DNA from: Plut-88900 sp963668115
GTDB lineage: Bacteria; Chloroflexota; Dehalococcoidia; Plut-88900
Assembly: GCA_963668115.1 (NCBI GenBank)
Contig: OY764147.1
Span: 2,852,001 to 2,916,000, forward strand
DNA: 64,000 nt
Direction: 5' to 3'
Shown: positions 49,024-57,569 of the stretch, piece after piece
Layout of the letters: each line of letters begins with the position of its first letter
How positions within the stretch are numbered: position 1 is the first letter of the stretch
Program-made: the position numbers and the translations under genes
Notes under the pieces: generated by a model
The model's database searches: none
Seen by the model: only the letters and a program-made list of their open reading frames with translations
What the model was told of the DNA's origin: nothing

Positions 49024-49875
49024 ATGCAGACCGTCGTTCTCAACAAGGTCCGCGAATACAGGTGGGAGCTGTGGCTCTTCTTCGGATCACCGATCATAGT
49101 GGATGCGGTGCAGTTGGGAACGGTCCGTGGCCTGCCATCCTCCGACTGGACAGGTGCGCATTATGCGACGTGGCTGCTTTCGGGTTACGGGGTGTGGCTT
49201 GTCCTGCTGGGTATCCCTTATCGATGGGTGCATCGGTCGGGACGCAAACTGCTCAGGCTTGTATGGCAATACTCATTGGTGCTCGTGCCCTTGGGCATAG
49301 CCCATGCTCTGGTGGTAGCCTGGGTGTACGGAATTCGTTTTGAACGTGTAGGTTTCGAAGAAGGAGACATAGAACCGCAATGGATTGCTTTGGAGTGGTT
49401 GGCTTGGCGTCTGGTGGCCCTTTCGGTATTGGTGTGGTTTGCCAGACGGGCTTCACGGAACGGTTTCGATAAAGCCCTTGTCCTTATAGGAGTGACAGCC
49501 TTCCCAGGTTTGGACTTCCTGGCGGAATACTATTCGACGGATGTCAGATATGGGATTGGGGCGTTGATGGTCCAGGTGCTCTTGAGCTTCATTGCGATAT
49601 GGGCGCTGCATAGCACGGATACGGGGAAGGCTGTAGGGATGAATGGGCTCTGGGCCTTGTTCGGGGCAGCTGCGGTGGCATACATTTCGCCGTTTGCGGC
49701 TCAGGACATCAAGAATTCCTTTTCATATGAAACCCCAATTGTGGACCACCTGCCCGACTGGTTATACGGCATTCTTCCGCTGGCTGCCGCTTACACGATT
49801 ACGATACTTGCAGCTTATCTGATTAGGGTGCGACGCCCGACTCGCCCTTCCACGTCGATTTGTAGCGGAGGCTAA
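49024..49875 (+). CDS. Multi-pass membrane protein, unknown
   Basis: I do not recognise this 283-aa protein. It has about seven hydrophobic segments separated by short loops, with conserved-looking charged residues near FERVGFEEGDIEPQWIALEW. Its codons end less often in C than its neighbours and resemble an older or transferred gene. It starts 6 nt after the nucleoside hydrolase stop and is probably co-transcribed. A permease role is only a guess. Confidence 0.65.
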   Translation: MQTVVLNKVREYRWELWLFFGSPIIVDAVQLGTVRGLPSSDWTGAHYATWLLSGYGVWLVLLGIPYRWVHRSGRKLLRLVWQYSLVLVPLGIAHALVVAWVYGIRFERVGFEEGDIEPQWIALEWLAWRLVALSVLVWFARRASRNGFDKALVLIGVTAFPGLDFLAEYYSTDVRYGIGALMVQVLLSFIAIWALHSTDTGKAVGMNGLWALFGAAAVAYISPFAAQDIKNSFSYETPIVDHLPDWLYGILPLAAAYTITILAAYLIRVRRPTRPSTSICSGG

Positions 49876-49877
49876 GA

Positions 49878-50414
49878 CTAACCCGTCTCCTCATACCTCG
49901 CCAACACGAACAGCAGCGAGCTCAGCCTGTTCAGGTACCGAGGAATCTCCGTGTTCGTCAGCAGCCCCGACTCCATGAGCTCCACCGTCCGCCTCTCCGC
50001 CCGACGCACCGTCGACCGGGCCAGGTCTATCGCCGCCCCCGCACCCGACCCCCCAGGCATGATGAACTCCCGCGGCGGCTCGATCTTCTCCGTCAGGGCG
50101 TCGGTGGTCTCCTCCAGCTTGTCCACCATTTCGGACGTGACCTTCTGGAAGTGCTGCAGGAACTTGGGGTAGAACTCCGTGTCTATCGCTATCTCCCCCC
50201 CGACCGTGAACGCCTCCTTCTGCAGCCCCAGCAGCACCTCCCGCACGTCCTCCTTCGCAGACAGCGCCCTCCCCAGCCCCATCGCCGACACAGCCTCGTC
50301 CAGAGCGCCGTACGCCTCGCACCGAGGGTCGGCCTTCGATACCCGGCCGCCATATAGCAGCCCCGTCTGACCGCCGTCCCCGAATCCCGTGTACATAGGA
50401 GGTGTCTTGGGCAT
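49878..50414 (-). CDS. Cob(I)alamin adenosyltransferase (PduO/MMAB type)
   Basis: The 178-aa protein has the ATP-binding motif MYTGFGDGGQTGLLYGGRVS, AYGALDEAVSAMG, EFIMPGGSGAGAAIDLARST and RRAERRTVEL of PduO-type ATRs, which make adenosylcobalamin. The ATG at 50414 is 6 nt from the minus-strand TATAAT (50426-50421), so the transcript likely begins at the start codon (leaderless). This excludes the longer in-frame start at 50459. It implies B12-dependent mutases elsewhere in the genome. Confidence 0.92.
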   Translation of the reverse strand: MPKTPPMYTGFGDGGQTGLLYGGRVSKADPRCEAYGALDEAVSAMGLGRALSAKEDVREVLLGLQKEAFTVGGEIAIDTEFYPKFLQHFQKVTSEMVDKLEETTDALTEKIEPPREFIMPGGSGAGAAIDLARSTVRRAERRTVELMESGLLTNTEIPRYLNRLSSLLFVLARYEETG

Positions 50415-50420
50415 GCCCGA

Positions 50421-50426
50421 ATTATA
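50421..50426 (-). promoter_or_regulatory. -10 box for a leaderless adenosyltransferase mRNA
   Basis: Perfect TATAAT on the minus strand, 6 nt before the ATG at 50414. The -35 match is weak (CGACCC at 17 nt). Confidence 0.6.
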
Positions 50427-50474
50427 GCAGGGGGTCAGCCTAGGGTCGGGAGTGGGCAAGTAGAGCGGGATGGC

Positions 50475-51434
50475 CTAAAGTGCCAGGCATTCCCTCAGAT
50501 GCGTAAGCGACAGGTTGCCCCCGCTCAGAATGAGCACCGTCTTCCGGCCCTTGATCCGGTCTCTCAACGCCTGTGCTGCTGCTAGCGGCGCAGCCCCTGC
50601 GCCCTCAGCCAGGTTGTGAGTCTTCTCCAGCATCTGCACCACCGCCCGCCGTATGTCATCCTCCGAGACCAGCACGTAGTCGTCCAGCAGGTCCCGTATC
50701 ACTGCCTGAGACCCCTCAAATGACACCCTCACGGATATCCCCTCCGCAAAGGTGGTGGTCGGGGAGTCGACCAGCCGACCCTCCTTCCACGAAAGGTAAG
50801 GAGACAACGCCGCCTCCGAAGACACTCCAATGATCTCCAGGTCGGGTTTGATGGCCTTGCCCGCTATGCAGAGGCTCGACGCGAACCCAGCGCCGCCTAT
50901 AGGTACGATCACCACCTCGGCGTCCGGCAGGTCTTCAAGAATCTCCACCATGCAAGTCCCCAGCCCCGACACAAAGTCATGGTCCTCCGCATCGTTGAAA
51001 AGCCGGTATCCCTTCTCGGCAGCTATGGTCTGCAGGTGGTCCCGGGCCTCGTCGTAGTCGGCGCCATAAGTCATCAACTCCGCCCCGAAGTTTCGGATCG
51101 CCTCCGCCTTGCCGGGGTTGGGATTGGAGGGAAGCGCAATCGTTGCATGGCACCCGAATAGCTGGCTTGCATATGCCACCGACTGCCCGAAGTTCCCCGT
51201 TGAGGCCACCGCAACGCCCTTCTTCAGTTGCTCGGGGCTCAGGTTGGCTATAGCGTTCAGCCCGCCCCTGATCTTGAAGGAGCCGATGGCCGTGTGGTTC
51301 TCGTGCTTCACGTAGGTCTCCGACCCCAGCAGCGCATCGAGCCCCGGGTAATGATGCAGGGGCGTCGGGCTCATGTACCGTTTCAGCAGCCCGTGGGCCC
51401 TCGTGATTGCCTGAATATCGGTGGAGTATTTCAT
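50475..51434 (-). CDS. Threonine/serine dehydratase-like PLP enzyme (fold type II)
   Basis: The 319-aa protein has the PLP lysine K54 in IGSFKIRGGLNA, STGNFGQSVAYA (substrate loop), a PIGGAGFASSL phosphate loop and LSGGNLS near the end. It is a TdcB/serine racemase/EutB-like beta-eliminase without a regulatory ACT domain. It overlaps its upstream paralogue by 4 nt. The pair lies in an operon with two M24 peptidases, an arrangement that recalls ectoine-degradation genes (EutB with EutD/DoeA). Confidence 0.88.
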   Translation of the reverse strand: MKYSTDIQAITRAHGLLKRYMSPTPLHHYPGLDALLGSETYVKHENHTAIGSFKIRGGLNAIANLSPEQLKKGVAVASTGNFGQSVAYASQLFGCHATIALPSNPNPGKAEAIRNFGAELMTYGADYDEARDHLQTIAAEKGYRLFNDAEDHDFVSGLGTCMVEILEDLPDAEVVIVPIGGAGFASSLCIAGKAIKPDLEIIGVSSEAALSPYLSWKEGRLVDSPTTTFAEGISVRVSFEGSQAVIRDLLDDYVLVSEDDIRRAVVQMLEKTHNLAEGAGAAPLAAAQALRDRIKGRKTVLILSGGNLSLTHLRECLAL

Positions 51435-52393
51435 TGTGCTTTCCCGAGACTGGCCTTCAATTCTTCAATGGACGCATTCCCCCCCGACTGAATAAGCACA
51501 ACCTTCTTGCCTTGGAGCCGCTCCTTCAGTTTCAGCGCCGCGGCAAGGGGCACTGCACCCGCACCCTCAGAGAGGTTGTGGGTCTTTTCCAGCATAAGGA
51601 CGATGGCCCGCCTGATTTCATCATCTTCAACTGCAACGAAATCGTCCAGCAGATCAACCATGATACGGAACGGGATCTCCTCGGTTACCTTGACCCCGAT
51701 ACCCTCGGCGAAGGTGGTCATCGTGGAGTCGACAAGTTCGCCCCTCTTCCACGACAGGTAGGGCGAAGCGGCTTGGGCGCTGCACACGCCGATGACCTCA
51801 GTGTCCGGCTTGAGTCCCTTCGCCACGATGGACACAGCCGACGCCAACCCCCCACCCCCGACCGGAAATATGACCGCGTCCACGTCCGGGAGCTGGTCCA
51901 GGATTTCCAACATGATCGTGCCGCTGCCTGCCATGAAACGGGCGTCTGTCGAATCACTTACATACTGGCAGCCCCGCTTTTCTACGATCTCCCGGATGGC
52001 CGCGGGGTCCGAGTCATAGACCGTGTCGCTCAGCACCACCTCCGCACCGAAGGCCTTTATCGCCTCCATCTTAGACGGATTGGGGTTCTCCGGCAGCACC
52101 ACGATCACCCTTGCCCCGAATATCTGCCCCGCGTAAGCCATCCCCTGTCCAAAGTTCCCCGAGGAGGCCAGGACCACCCCCTGCTCCTTCTGCTCGGATG
52201 TGAGCAGCGACATTATGTTCAGGGAACCCCGGATCTTGAACGCCCCGAGCCTTGTGTGGTTCTCGTGCTTTACGTAAGTCTCTGACCCTATAACCGCGTC
52301 GAGGCCCGGGTAGTGGTGCAGGGGCGTCGGGGACATGTGGTTGGAGAGCAGTTCGCGGGCGCGGTAGATGTCTTGTAGCGTAGGCCGAGTCAT
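51431..52393 (-). CDS. Threonine/serine dehydratase-like PLP enzyme (tandem paralogue)
   Basis: The 320-aa protein aligns end to end with its downstream neighbour: HLHHYPGLDAVIGSETYVK-like start, K53 in LGAFKIRGSLN, SSGNFGQGMAYA and PVGGGGLASAVS. Both keep the catalytic residues, so this is duplication with possible specialisation. Its ATG at 52393 has no clear Shine-Dalgarno, but it follows the M24 gene by 24 nt and is likely in the same transcript. Confidence 0.88.
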   Translation of the reverse strand: MTRPTLQDIYRARELLSNHMSPTPLHHYPGLDAVIGSETYVKHENHTRLGAFKIRGSLNIMSLLTSEQKEQGVVLASSGNFGQGMAYAGQIFGARVIVVLPENPNPSKMEAIKAFGAEVVLSDTVYDSDPAAIREIVEKRGCQYVSDSTDARFMAGSGTIMLEILDQLPDVDAVIFPVGGGGLASAVSIVAKGLKPDTEVIGVCSAQAASPYLSWKRGELVDSTMTTFAEGIGVKVTEEIPFRIMVDLLDDFVAVEDDEIRRAIVLMLEKTHNLSEGAGAVPLAAALKLKERLQGKKVVLIQSGGNASIEELKASLGKAQ

Positions 52394-52417
52394 GGTGAGT
52401 GGTGGGGTTGTCGGAGG

Positions 52418-53671
52418 TTATACCTCGGTGGGGACCAGACGCCAGTCGAAGGGCGCTTGGGACATGACCTGGGGTCCATCCTTGGTGATGAGTAGCTGCT
52501 CTTCCAGCTTCACCTGCTCCGTCCCGTTCTCCCGACCGAAGCTGGCCTCCATGCAGATGACCATGTTCTCCTGCACCTCGCCTACGTCATTGCCGAAACC
52601 CGTGTCGTCCATGTCTGGGAAGTACAGGGCGGGCCATTCATCGGACATGCCAGCGCCGTGAGCCAGGACCACATAGCGGTTGCGCTTGTACTCGTCCGGC
52701 ACCTCGGGCATGGAGTTGGCAATGTCCATGAATGAAGCGCCCGGCACGAACTTGGGGATGCCCGTCTGGACGAACTCGTATGCGCGCTTGTAGGCGTCAA
52801 GCTGCTCCTCGTTGGGCTGTACGTCGCCACAAAGATAGGTGCGTGAGATGTCTGCGAAGTAGCCTAAAGGCCCGGCCATGTCCGTGTCCATCGCCACGAG
52901 GTTGCCCGGCAGCACGACTCGCTCGGTGGCTTCCCTGTGCAGCCACGGGTTCGTGTTCCCCCCCGAGGCCAGCAGCTTGCCGTCTATCCGTTCTCCGCCG
53001 TATTCCAGGTTAGTGCCCGACATAATGGAGTACAGCTTATTCTCCGTGACGCCCGGCTCTATAGCATCCCGTACCCGGGACACCGCCACGTCTGCAATGG
53101 CGCAAGCTTGCCGGATGGCGGCGATTTCGTCGGGAGTCTTGATTGCTCGGGCCCAGCCTACAGGGGCCAACGCCCCCTCCACCCGGATCCCCAGTTCCGT
53201 GAGAGCCAGGACGCTGTCGGGGTCCATGCGGTCTATCCCCAGCTTCTCCCCGGCGATGCCTATCTCTTCAAGCACAGTCTTGAATTCAGCGGCCCATCTC
53301 CTCGTGGCTTCCGGCGTGTAGGTGCCCAACTGCCAGAACTCGAAGGTGTTTATCCAGCGAAGCTCGATTTCATCGTCAACCACGGCGGAATCGAGGCGAC
53401 TGGGCTGGAAGATTATGGGTTTGCCCTCCCGGGGCACGAGCACCGACTTGTTCTTGTGACGGAGCATGAAACTCTCCATCAGCCGCGTGCCGGTGGCATA
53501 GCGCATATTGACCGGGTCCCACAGCAGGATCGCCCCCAGGTTTGCCTTGGCTATTTCAGCCTGCAGCCGGGCGATGCGGTCACGGCGCATGCGCTTTACG
53601 TCAATGCGCTCCTCGAAATCGACTACCTGACGACCCGTAACGTCTTTCTCGTGAAACTGCTTGGGCGCCAT
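52418..53671 (-). CDS. M24-family metallopeptidase (Xaa-Pro peptidase/creatinase-like)
   Basis: The 417-aa protein has a creatinase N-terminal domain (RMRRDRIARLQAEIAKANLG) and a pita-bread domain with metal ligands in VAMDTDMAGPLGYFADISRT, HGAGMSDEWP and CMEASFGREN. Family members include prolidases, creatinase and ectoine hydrolase DoeA. GGAGG precedes the ATG. It is a paralogue of the upstream gene, with the same N- and C-termini. Confidence 0.88.
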   Translation of the reverse strand: MAPKQFHEKDVTGRQVVDFEERIDVKRMRRDRIARLQAEIAKANLGAILLWDPVNMRYATGTRLMESFMLRHKNKSVLVPREGKPIIFQPSRLDSAVVDDEIELRWINTFEFWQLGTYTPEATRRWAAEFKTVLEEIGIAGEKLGIDRMDPDSVLALTELGIRVEGALAPVGWARAIKTPDEIAAIRQACAIADVAVSRVRDAIEPGVTENKLYSIMSGTNLEYGGERIDGKLLASGGNTNPWLHREATERVVLPGNLVAMDTDMAGPLGYFADISRTYLCGDVQPNEEQLDAYKRAYEFVQTGIPKFVPGASFMDIANSMPEVPDEYKRNRYVVLAHGAGMSDEWPALYFPDMDDTGFGNDVGEVQENMVICMEASFGRENGTEQVKLEEQLLITKDGPQVMSQAPFDWRLVPTEV

Positions 53672-53709
53672 GTTTAACCTCCGGGGGCGGGAAGTGGGGC
53701 CTCTGGTGT

Positions 53710-54960
53710 CTAGTTCATAAAGCGCCAGTCGAAGGGCGCCTGGGAGATAATCTCCGGTCCGTCTGCCTTGATCAGCAGTTGCTCTTCCAGCTTTACCTGC
53801 TCGGAACCGTTCTCCCTCCCGAAGCTGGCCTCCATGCAGATGACCATGTTCTCCTTGATCTCACCATCATAATTCTTTGGTTCGTCGGGGCGCGGGTCCT
53901 TGAAGTAAATCGCCGGCCATTCGTCCGACATACCCGCTCCGTGGGCCATCAGCGGGTAACGGTTCCGGTTGTACTCGGGCGGCATAGTCGGGGCCTTCTC
54001 CGCAACCTCTACAAATGAAGCCCCTGGCACGAAGTAGGGAATGGTGGAGTAGATGTAGTCATAGGCGCGCTTGTAGGCGTCCATCTGCTCCTCATTCGGG
54101 TTCCCGTCGCCGCACAGGTATGTCCGGGAAATGTCCGCGAAATACCCCAGGGGCCCGGCCATGTCCGTATCTATCGCGACCAGGTTGCCAGGCAGCACCA
54201 ACCGGTCCGAGGCATCCCGTTTGATCCACGGGTTGGTGTTGCCCCCGGCCGTCAGGAGCTTGCCGTCTATCCGTTCCCCGCCCTTGGACAGGTTGTAGCC
54301 CTGGAGAACGGAGAAAAGATCGTTCTCGGTGATACCGGGCCTGATGGCCTCTTGGACCTTGGCCAACCCCACGTCGCCGATGGCGCACGCCTGGCGGATA
54401 AGGGTAATTTCGTCTGGTGTCTTGATGGCCCGCGCCCGAGACAACGGCTCCAAGGCGTCAACCAGCGAGAACCCCTTTTCCAAAAGCGCGTTGATGGTAA
54501 AAGCGTCCAGCCTGTCGATTCCCAGCCGGTTGGAGGAGATGCCTAGACTCGTGAGGGTGTCCTTCAATACCTGCGCCCATCGGGCGGTCCTGTCCTCCGT
54601 GTAATCCCCCAGAAGCCAGAACTCGACCATTTCGGCAGGCAGCACCTCGGTACTGTCCGCGAGTGTCTGTGCTTGGACCTCATTGGAGTCGAAGAATACG
54701 GGGCGGCCCTCCTGGGGGATGAGAGCGTGGGTGCCCTTGAATCGGAGGGCGAAGGTCTCGTTCATCCGTGTCCCGATTGCATACCGTATATTCACCGGGT
54801 CGAAGAGGAGCACGGCCTCGATGTCGGCAGCGGCCATTTCCGATTGAAGCCTGTGCAGCCGGTCCTGGCGCAGCCGCCCGATATCGACCCTCTGCTCAAA
54901 GTCGACTACCTGAGTTCCGACAAGGTCTTTCTGATGAAGCATTTTTGCCTGGGGAGCCAA
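53710..54960 (-). CDS. M24-family metallopeptidase (paralogue)
   Basis: I start at TTG 54960, because AAAGGAGG lies six nt upstream and the N-terminus (APQAKMLHQKDLVGTQVVDF) then aligns with the paralogue (APKQFHEKDVTGRQVVDF). The product is 416 aa with VAIDTDMAGPLGYFADISRT, HGAGMSDEWP and CMEASFGREN metal sites. It is first in the four-gene operon of two M24 and two PLP enzymes. A minus-strand TATAAT at 55009-55004 may be its -10 box. Confidence 0.88.
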   Translation of the reverse strand: MAPQAKMLHQKDLVGTQVVDFEQRVDIGRLRQDRLHRLQSEMAAADIEAVLLFDPVNIRYAIGTRMNETFALRFKGTHALIPQEGRPVFFDSNEVQAQTLADSTEVLPAEMVEFWLLGDYTEDRTARWAQVLKDTLTSLGISSNRLGIDRLDAFTINALLEKGFSLVDALEPLSRARAIKTPDEITLIRQACAIGDVGLAKVQEAIRPGITENDLFSVLQGYNLSKGGERIDGKLLTAGGNTNPWIKRDASDRLVLPGNLVAIDTDMAGPLGYFADISRTYLCGDGNPNEEQMDAYKRAYDYIYSTIPYFVPGASFVEVAEKAPTMPPEYNRNRYPLMAHGAGMSDEWPAIYFKDPRPDEPKNYDGEIKENMVICMEASFGRENGSEQVKLEEQLLIKADGPEIISQAPFDWRFMN

Positions 54961-55082
54961 GGTGAGCCTCCTTTGCGATACGGCCGCCTTTGGGGACCGT
55001 GCGATTATATCAGAGCAGGGAGTTATACTAGGTTTAGGGCACGCGCCCAAATCAAGATCTGACAAAAACCGGAGGCAGACCG

Positions 55083-55745
55083 TTGGACATAGACGTTGCG
55101 GCAGCGGACCGATTGCTTACTACAACCAGGACGGTGAGAAAGCGGCTCGATTTCGACAGGGAAGTTGAACCGTATGTCCTCGAAAAATGTATCGAGATTG
55201 CCATGCAGGCCCCCACGGGTTCCAACCAGCAGCACTGGCACTTCATGGTTGTCACCGACCCCGAGAAAAAGAGAGTGGTCGGGGACTGCTACAAGAGGGG
55301 CTACTTCCCCTACCGTGCAATGAGGGACGAGGACCCGCCGGCTTACGCTCCCGACGATCCCAGAGCGCAAAGGGCGCCCCTTATCCGGGACTCCGCTACA
55401 TACCTGGCCGAGAACATGCACAAAGCGCCCGCGCTGGTCATCGCCTGCTGCGACGGTCGCGTGGAGAACGAAGGCGTCACCGCGCAGGCCAGCATGTACG
55501 GCTCCATCCTGCCTGCGGCCTGGTCCCTGATGCTCGCTCTAAGGGCCCGGGGTCTGGGTGCAGCCTGGACCACCCTCCACCTTCCAAATGAAAAGGAAGT
55601 GGCCGACCTCCTGGGCATCCCCGATAACGTGACCCAGGCTGCCCTCCTACCCGTGGCCTACTATACCGGGGAGAGCTTCCGGCCCGCCAAGCGGCTTCCA
55701 GCCCGCCAGATGATCTACTGGAACTCCTGGGGAGCCACCCGGTAA
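55083..55745 (+). CDS. Nitroreductase-family flavoprotein
   Basis: The 220-aa protein has RKRLDFDREVEP, AMQAPTGSNQQHWHF (FMN-binding) and RARGLGAAWTTLHL, typical of FMN-dependent NAD(P)H nitroreductases. It would reduce nitro, quinone or related substrates. TTG start at 55083 after GGAGG. It is divergent from the M24 operon. Confidence 0.87.
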   Translation: MDIDVAAADRLLTTTRTVRKRLDFDREVEPYVLEKCIEIAMQAPTGSNQQHWHFMVVTDPEKKRVVGDCYKRGYFPYRAMRDEDPPAYAPDDPRAQRAPLIRDSATYLAENMHKAPALVIACCDGRVENEGVTAQASMYGSILPAAWSLMLALRARGLGAAWTTLHLPNEKEVADLLGIPDNVTQAALLPVAYYTGESFRPAKRLPARQMIYWNSWGATR

Positions 55746-55839
55746 AGCATCAAACAAACTCAGTCCCAGTCAAATATCAAGGGCCGGGGACTCGCTTGCC
55801 TTGGCCCGGGGCCCACTAGAGAAAGGGAGGCGTGGTGAC

Positions 55840-56586
55840 ATGGCGGAATTTTTTGGGACCCTTGAAAGAGTCGCAGCCGACCTCTATCCGTGGCGCTGGC
55901 CGATCCTGGCCGCAGTCCTGGTAATAGGCGCAGCGGCAACCTACTACGCCTACAGACGCGAGATCCATTTGGCGCTGTGGAGACGCAGAAAACTCACCGC
56001 AATCATCGCCACGCCCTTCCTGATAGTCTTCGGGTTCCTGGCCTGGGGCCTGGGCTCCCCGCTGTTCATAGACGAGACGGTCGAAGAAGAGTTCCCCTTC
56101 GCCTATACGGCGGTCGTGCCCGAGGGCATGGAGATGGAAGACATCGAGATGACCATGGCCGTGGTGGCGGCTATGGACGACGAGCCCATGATGGAAGCCA
56201 TGCCCGAGATGATGATGGAGGAAGAGGAGACCGGCGAGGCTGTCAAGCTGAAGGAAGGCAACTTCCGGGACGCCGACAGCTTCCACAGGGGTAGCGGTCA
56301 GGCCATCATCTACCGGGGCCCGGATGGGTCTCACCTGCTCAGGCTGGAAAACCTGGACGTGACCAATGGCCCCCGGCTCCACGTCCTCCTCGCCGTCCAC
56401 GAAGACCCGATGGAGGTCAGCGAGATCAAGGACAACGGCTACCACGATCTTGGCAGGCTGAAAGGGAACATCGGCAACCAGAACTACGAAATACCCGCCG
56501 ACGTTAACGTGGACGCCCAGATGAGCGTAATCATCTACTGCAAACCGTTCTCCGTAATATTCAGCGTCGCGCCTCTCATGAACTAA
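55840..56586 (+). CDS. Membrane-anchored DM13-domain protein with Met-rich acidic linker
   Basis: The 248-aa protein (ATG 55840, after GGGAGG) has two membrane helices (about 15-35 and 52-72). Then comes a striking linker rich in Met, Glu and Asp (EGMEMEDIEMTMAVVAAMDD and MMEAMPEMMMEEEE), then a DM13 domain (EGNFRDADSFHRGSGQAIIY, LRLENLDVTNGPRLHVLLAV). DM13 is linked to extracytoplasmic electron transfer or adhesion. The methionines could bind Cu(I), though this is a guess. No signal peptidase site is visible. Confidence 0.8.
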   Translation: MAEFFGTLERVAADLYPWRWPILAAVLVIGAAATYYAYRREIHLALWRRRKLTAIIATPFLIVFGFLAWGLGSPLFIDETVEEEFPFAYTAVVPEGMEMEDIEMTMAVVAAMDDEPMMEAMPEMMMEEEETGEAVKLKEGNFRDADSFHRGSGQAIIYRGPDGSHLLRLENLDVTNGPRLHVLLAVHEDPMEVSEIKDNGYHDLGRLKGNIGNQNYEIPADVNVDAQMSVIIYCKPFSVIFSVAPLMN

Positions 56587-56647
56587 CCTGAGCCCTAAAC
56601 TGTGTAGAGGCTCCCTCTTGTGAAAATCAAGTCCAGTAACTTAGCGC

Positions 56648-56676
56648 TTGGCACTAATAGCGCTTTATGCTATTAT
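56648..56676 (+). promoter_or_regulatory. HigBA promoter with operator between -35 and -10
   Basis: TTGGCA (56648-56653), 17-nt spacer, TATTAT (56671-56676). The inverted repeat TAATAGC-N7-GCTATTA (56655-56661, 56669-56675) fills the spacer, as expected for autorepression. The GTG start at 56685 is about at the transcription start. Confidence 0.7.
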
Positions 56677-56684
56677 AGCGGCAA

Positions 56685-56966
56685 GTGATTAAGAGCTTTC
56701 GTGACAGGACGACCGAGGCCATAGCCGACCGTCGGCGCGTCAGGAAGTTTCCATTGGATATCCAGCGCCGGGCCCAACGAAAGCTGATGATGCTGAATAA
56801 CTCAGCTAACTTGAATGACTTGAGGGTCCCTCCCGGCAACAGATTGGAAGCGCTGGTCGGTGATAGGTCTGGACAGCACAGCATTCGCATCAATGAAAGG
56901 TGGCGCATCTGCTTCGTATGGAGAGGTGATGACGCCTACGAAGTCGAAATAGTTGACTATCACTGA
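56685..56966 (+). CDS. higB: HigB-family (RelE/ParE) toxin
   Basis: The 93-aa protein has FRDRTTEAIADRRRVRKFPL, RAQRKLMMLNNSANLNDLRV, RLEALVGDRSGQHSIRINER, WRICFVWRG and DAYEVEIVDYH, the complete HigB fold. It would cleave mRNA at the ribosome. Toxin-before-antitoxin order is characteristic of HigBA. The GTG at 56685 has no Shine-Dalgarno and is at the transcription start, so a leaderless mRNA is likely. Confidence 0.94.
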   Translation: MIKSFRDRTTEAIADRRRVRKFPLDIQRRAQRKLMMLNNSANLNDLRVPPGNRLEALVGDRSGQHSIRINERWRICFVWRGDDAYEVEIVDYH

Positions 56967-56992
56967 GTGAAGCGACCGTTGAGGAGGACATT

Positions 56993-57340
56993 TTGACTGC
57001 GTACACCGATATGGCACTGGAAAGCAAATTGCCCCCAATTCACCCCGGCGAAATCCTGGGTGAGGAATTCCTTCTGCCGTTGAACCTCAGTCAGTACCAC
57101 CTGGCGAAGAGCATCGGAGTAGACGCGAGGCGCATCCACGCAATAGTCCACGGTGAGCGCTCCATAACCGCAGAGACGGCCCTTCTTCTCTCCCGCTTCT
57201 TCGGGAACTCCCGGGAGTTCTGGATGGGGCTCCAGACTCAGTACGACTTGGATATGGCGGAAGACCGCATGGGCCTGAGGCTCGCTTCCATAGCCGAACA
57301 CGCATCCCCTTATCGGGCTGGACAAGGCCTCGGCAACTAG
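56993..57340 (+). CDS. higA: HigA-family XRE antitoxin
   Basis: The 115-aa protein has IHPGEILGEEFLLPLNLSQY and an XRE helix-turn-helix (LAKSIGVDARRIHAIVHGER), as in HigA antitoxins. TTG 56993 follows GAGGAGG. It lies 26 nt after higB and would repress the operon through the inverted repeat at 56655-56675. Confidence 0.94.
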   Translation: MTAYTDMALESKLPPIHPGEILGEEFLLPLNLSQYHLAKSIGVDARRIHAIVHGERSITAETALLLSRFFGNSREFWMGLQTQYDLDMAEDRMGLRLASIAEHASPYRAGQGLGN

Positions 57341-57386
57341 ACAGTAACACCCCCAATCCGCATTTTGGATTTATAATCCCCTCCGG

Positions 57387-57462
57387 GCCCCTGTAGCTCA
57401 GAGGATAGAGCAGCGGTTTCCTAAACCGCGTGTCGGGTGTTCGAGTCACCCCAGGGGCACCA
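57387..57462 (+). tRNA. tRNA-Arg (anticodon CCT)
   Basis: GCCCCTG (57387-57393) pairs with CAGGGGC (57452-57458), then A and CCA (57460-57462). The anticodon stem GCGGT/ACCGC holds loop TTCCTAA, so anticodon CCT (reads AGG). The T arm is GGGTG-TTCGAGT-CACCC. A TATAAT at 57372-57377 lies just upstream. Confidence 0.95.
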
Positions 57463-57569
57463 GTCTCAAAACACTCTTGGCCCTTGCCTTGGTTGGCCGC
57501 GACCTTCTTTGTGCGGTGATATCATGTCGGCGGCGTTTGCAAAGCGGATCCCCCTAAGGAGGCCCGACA

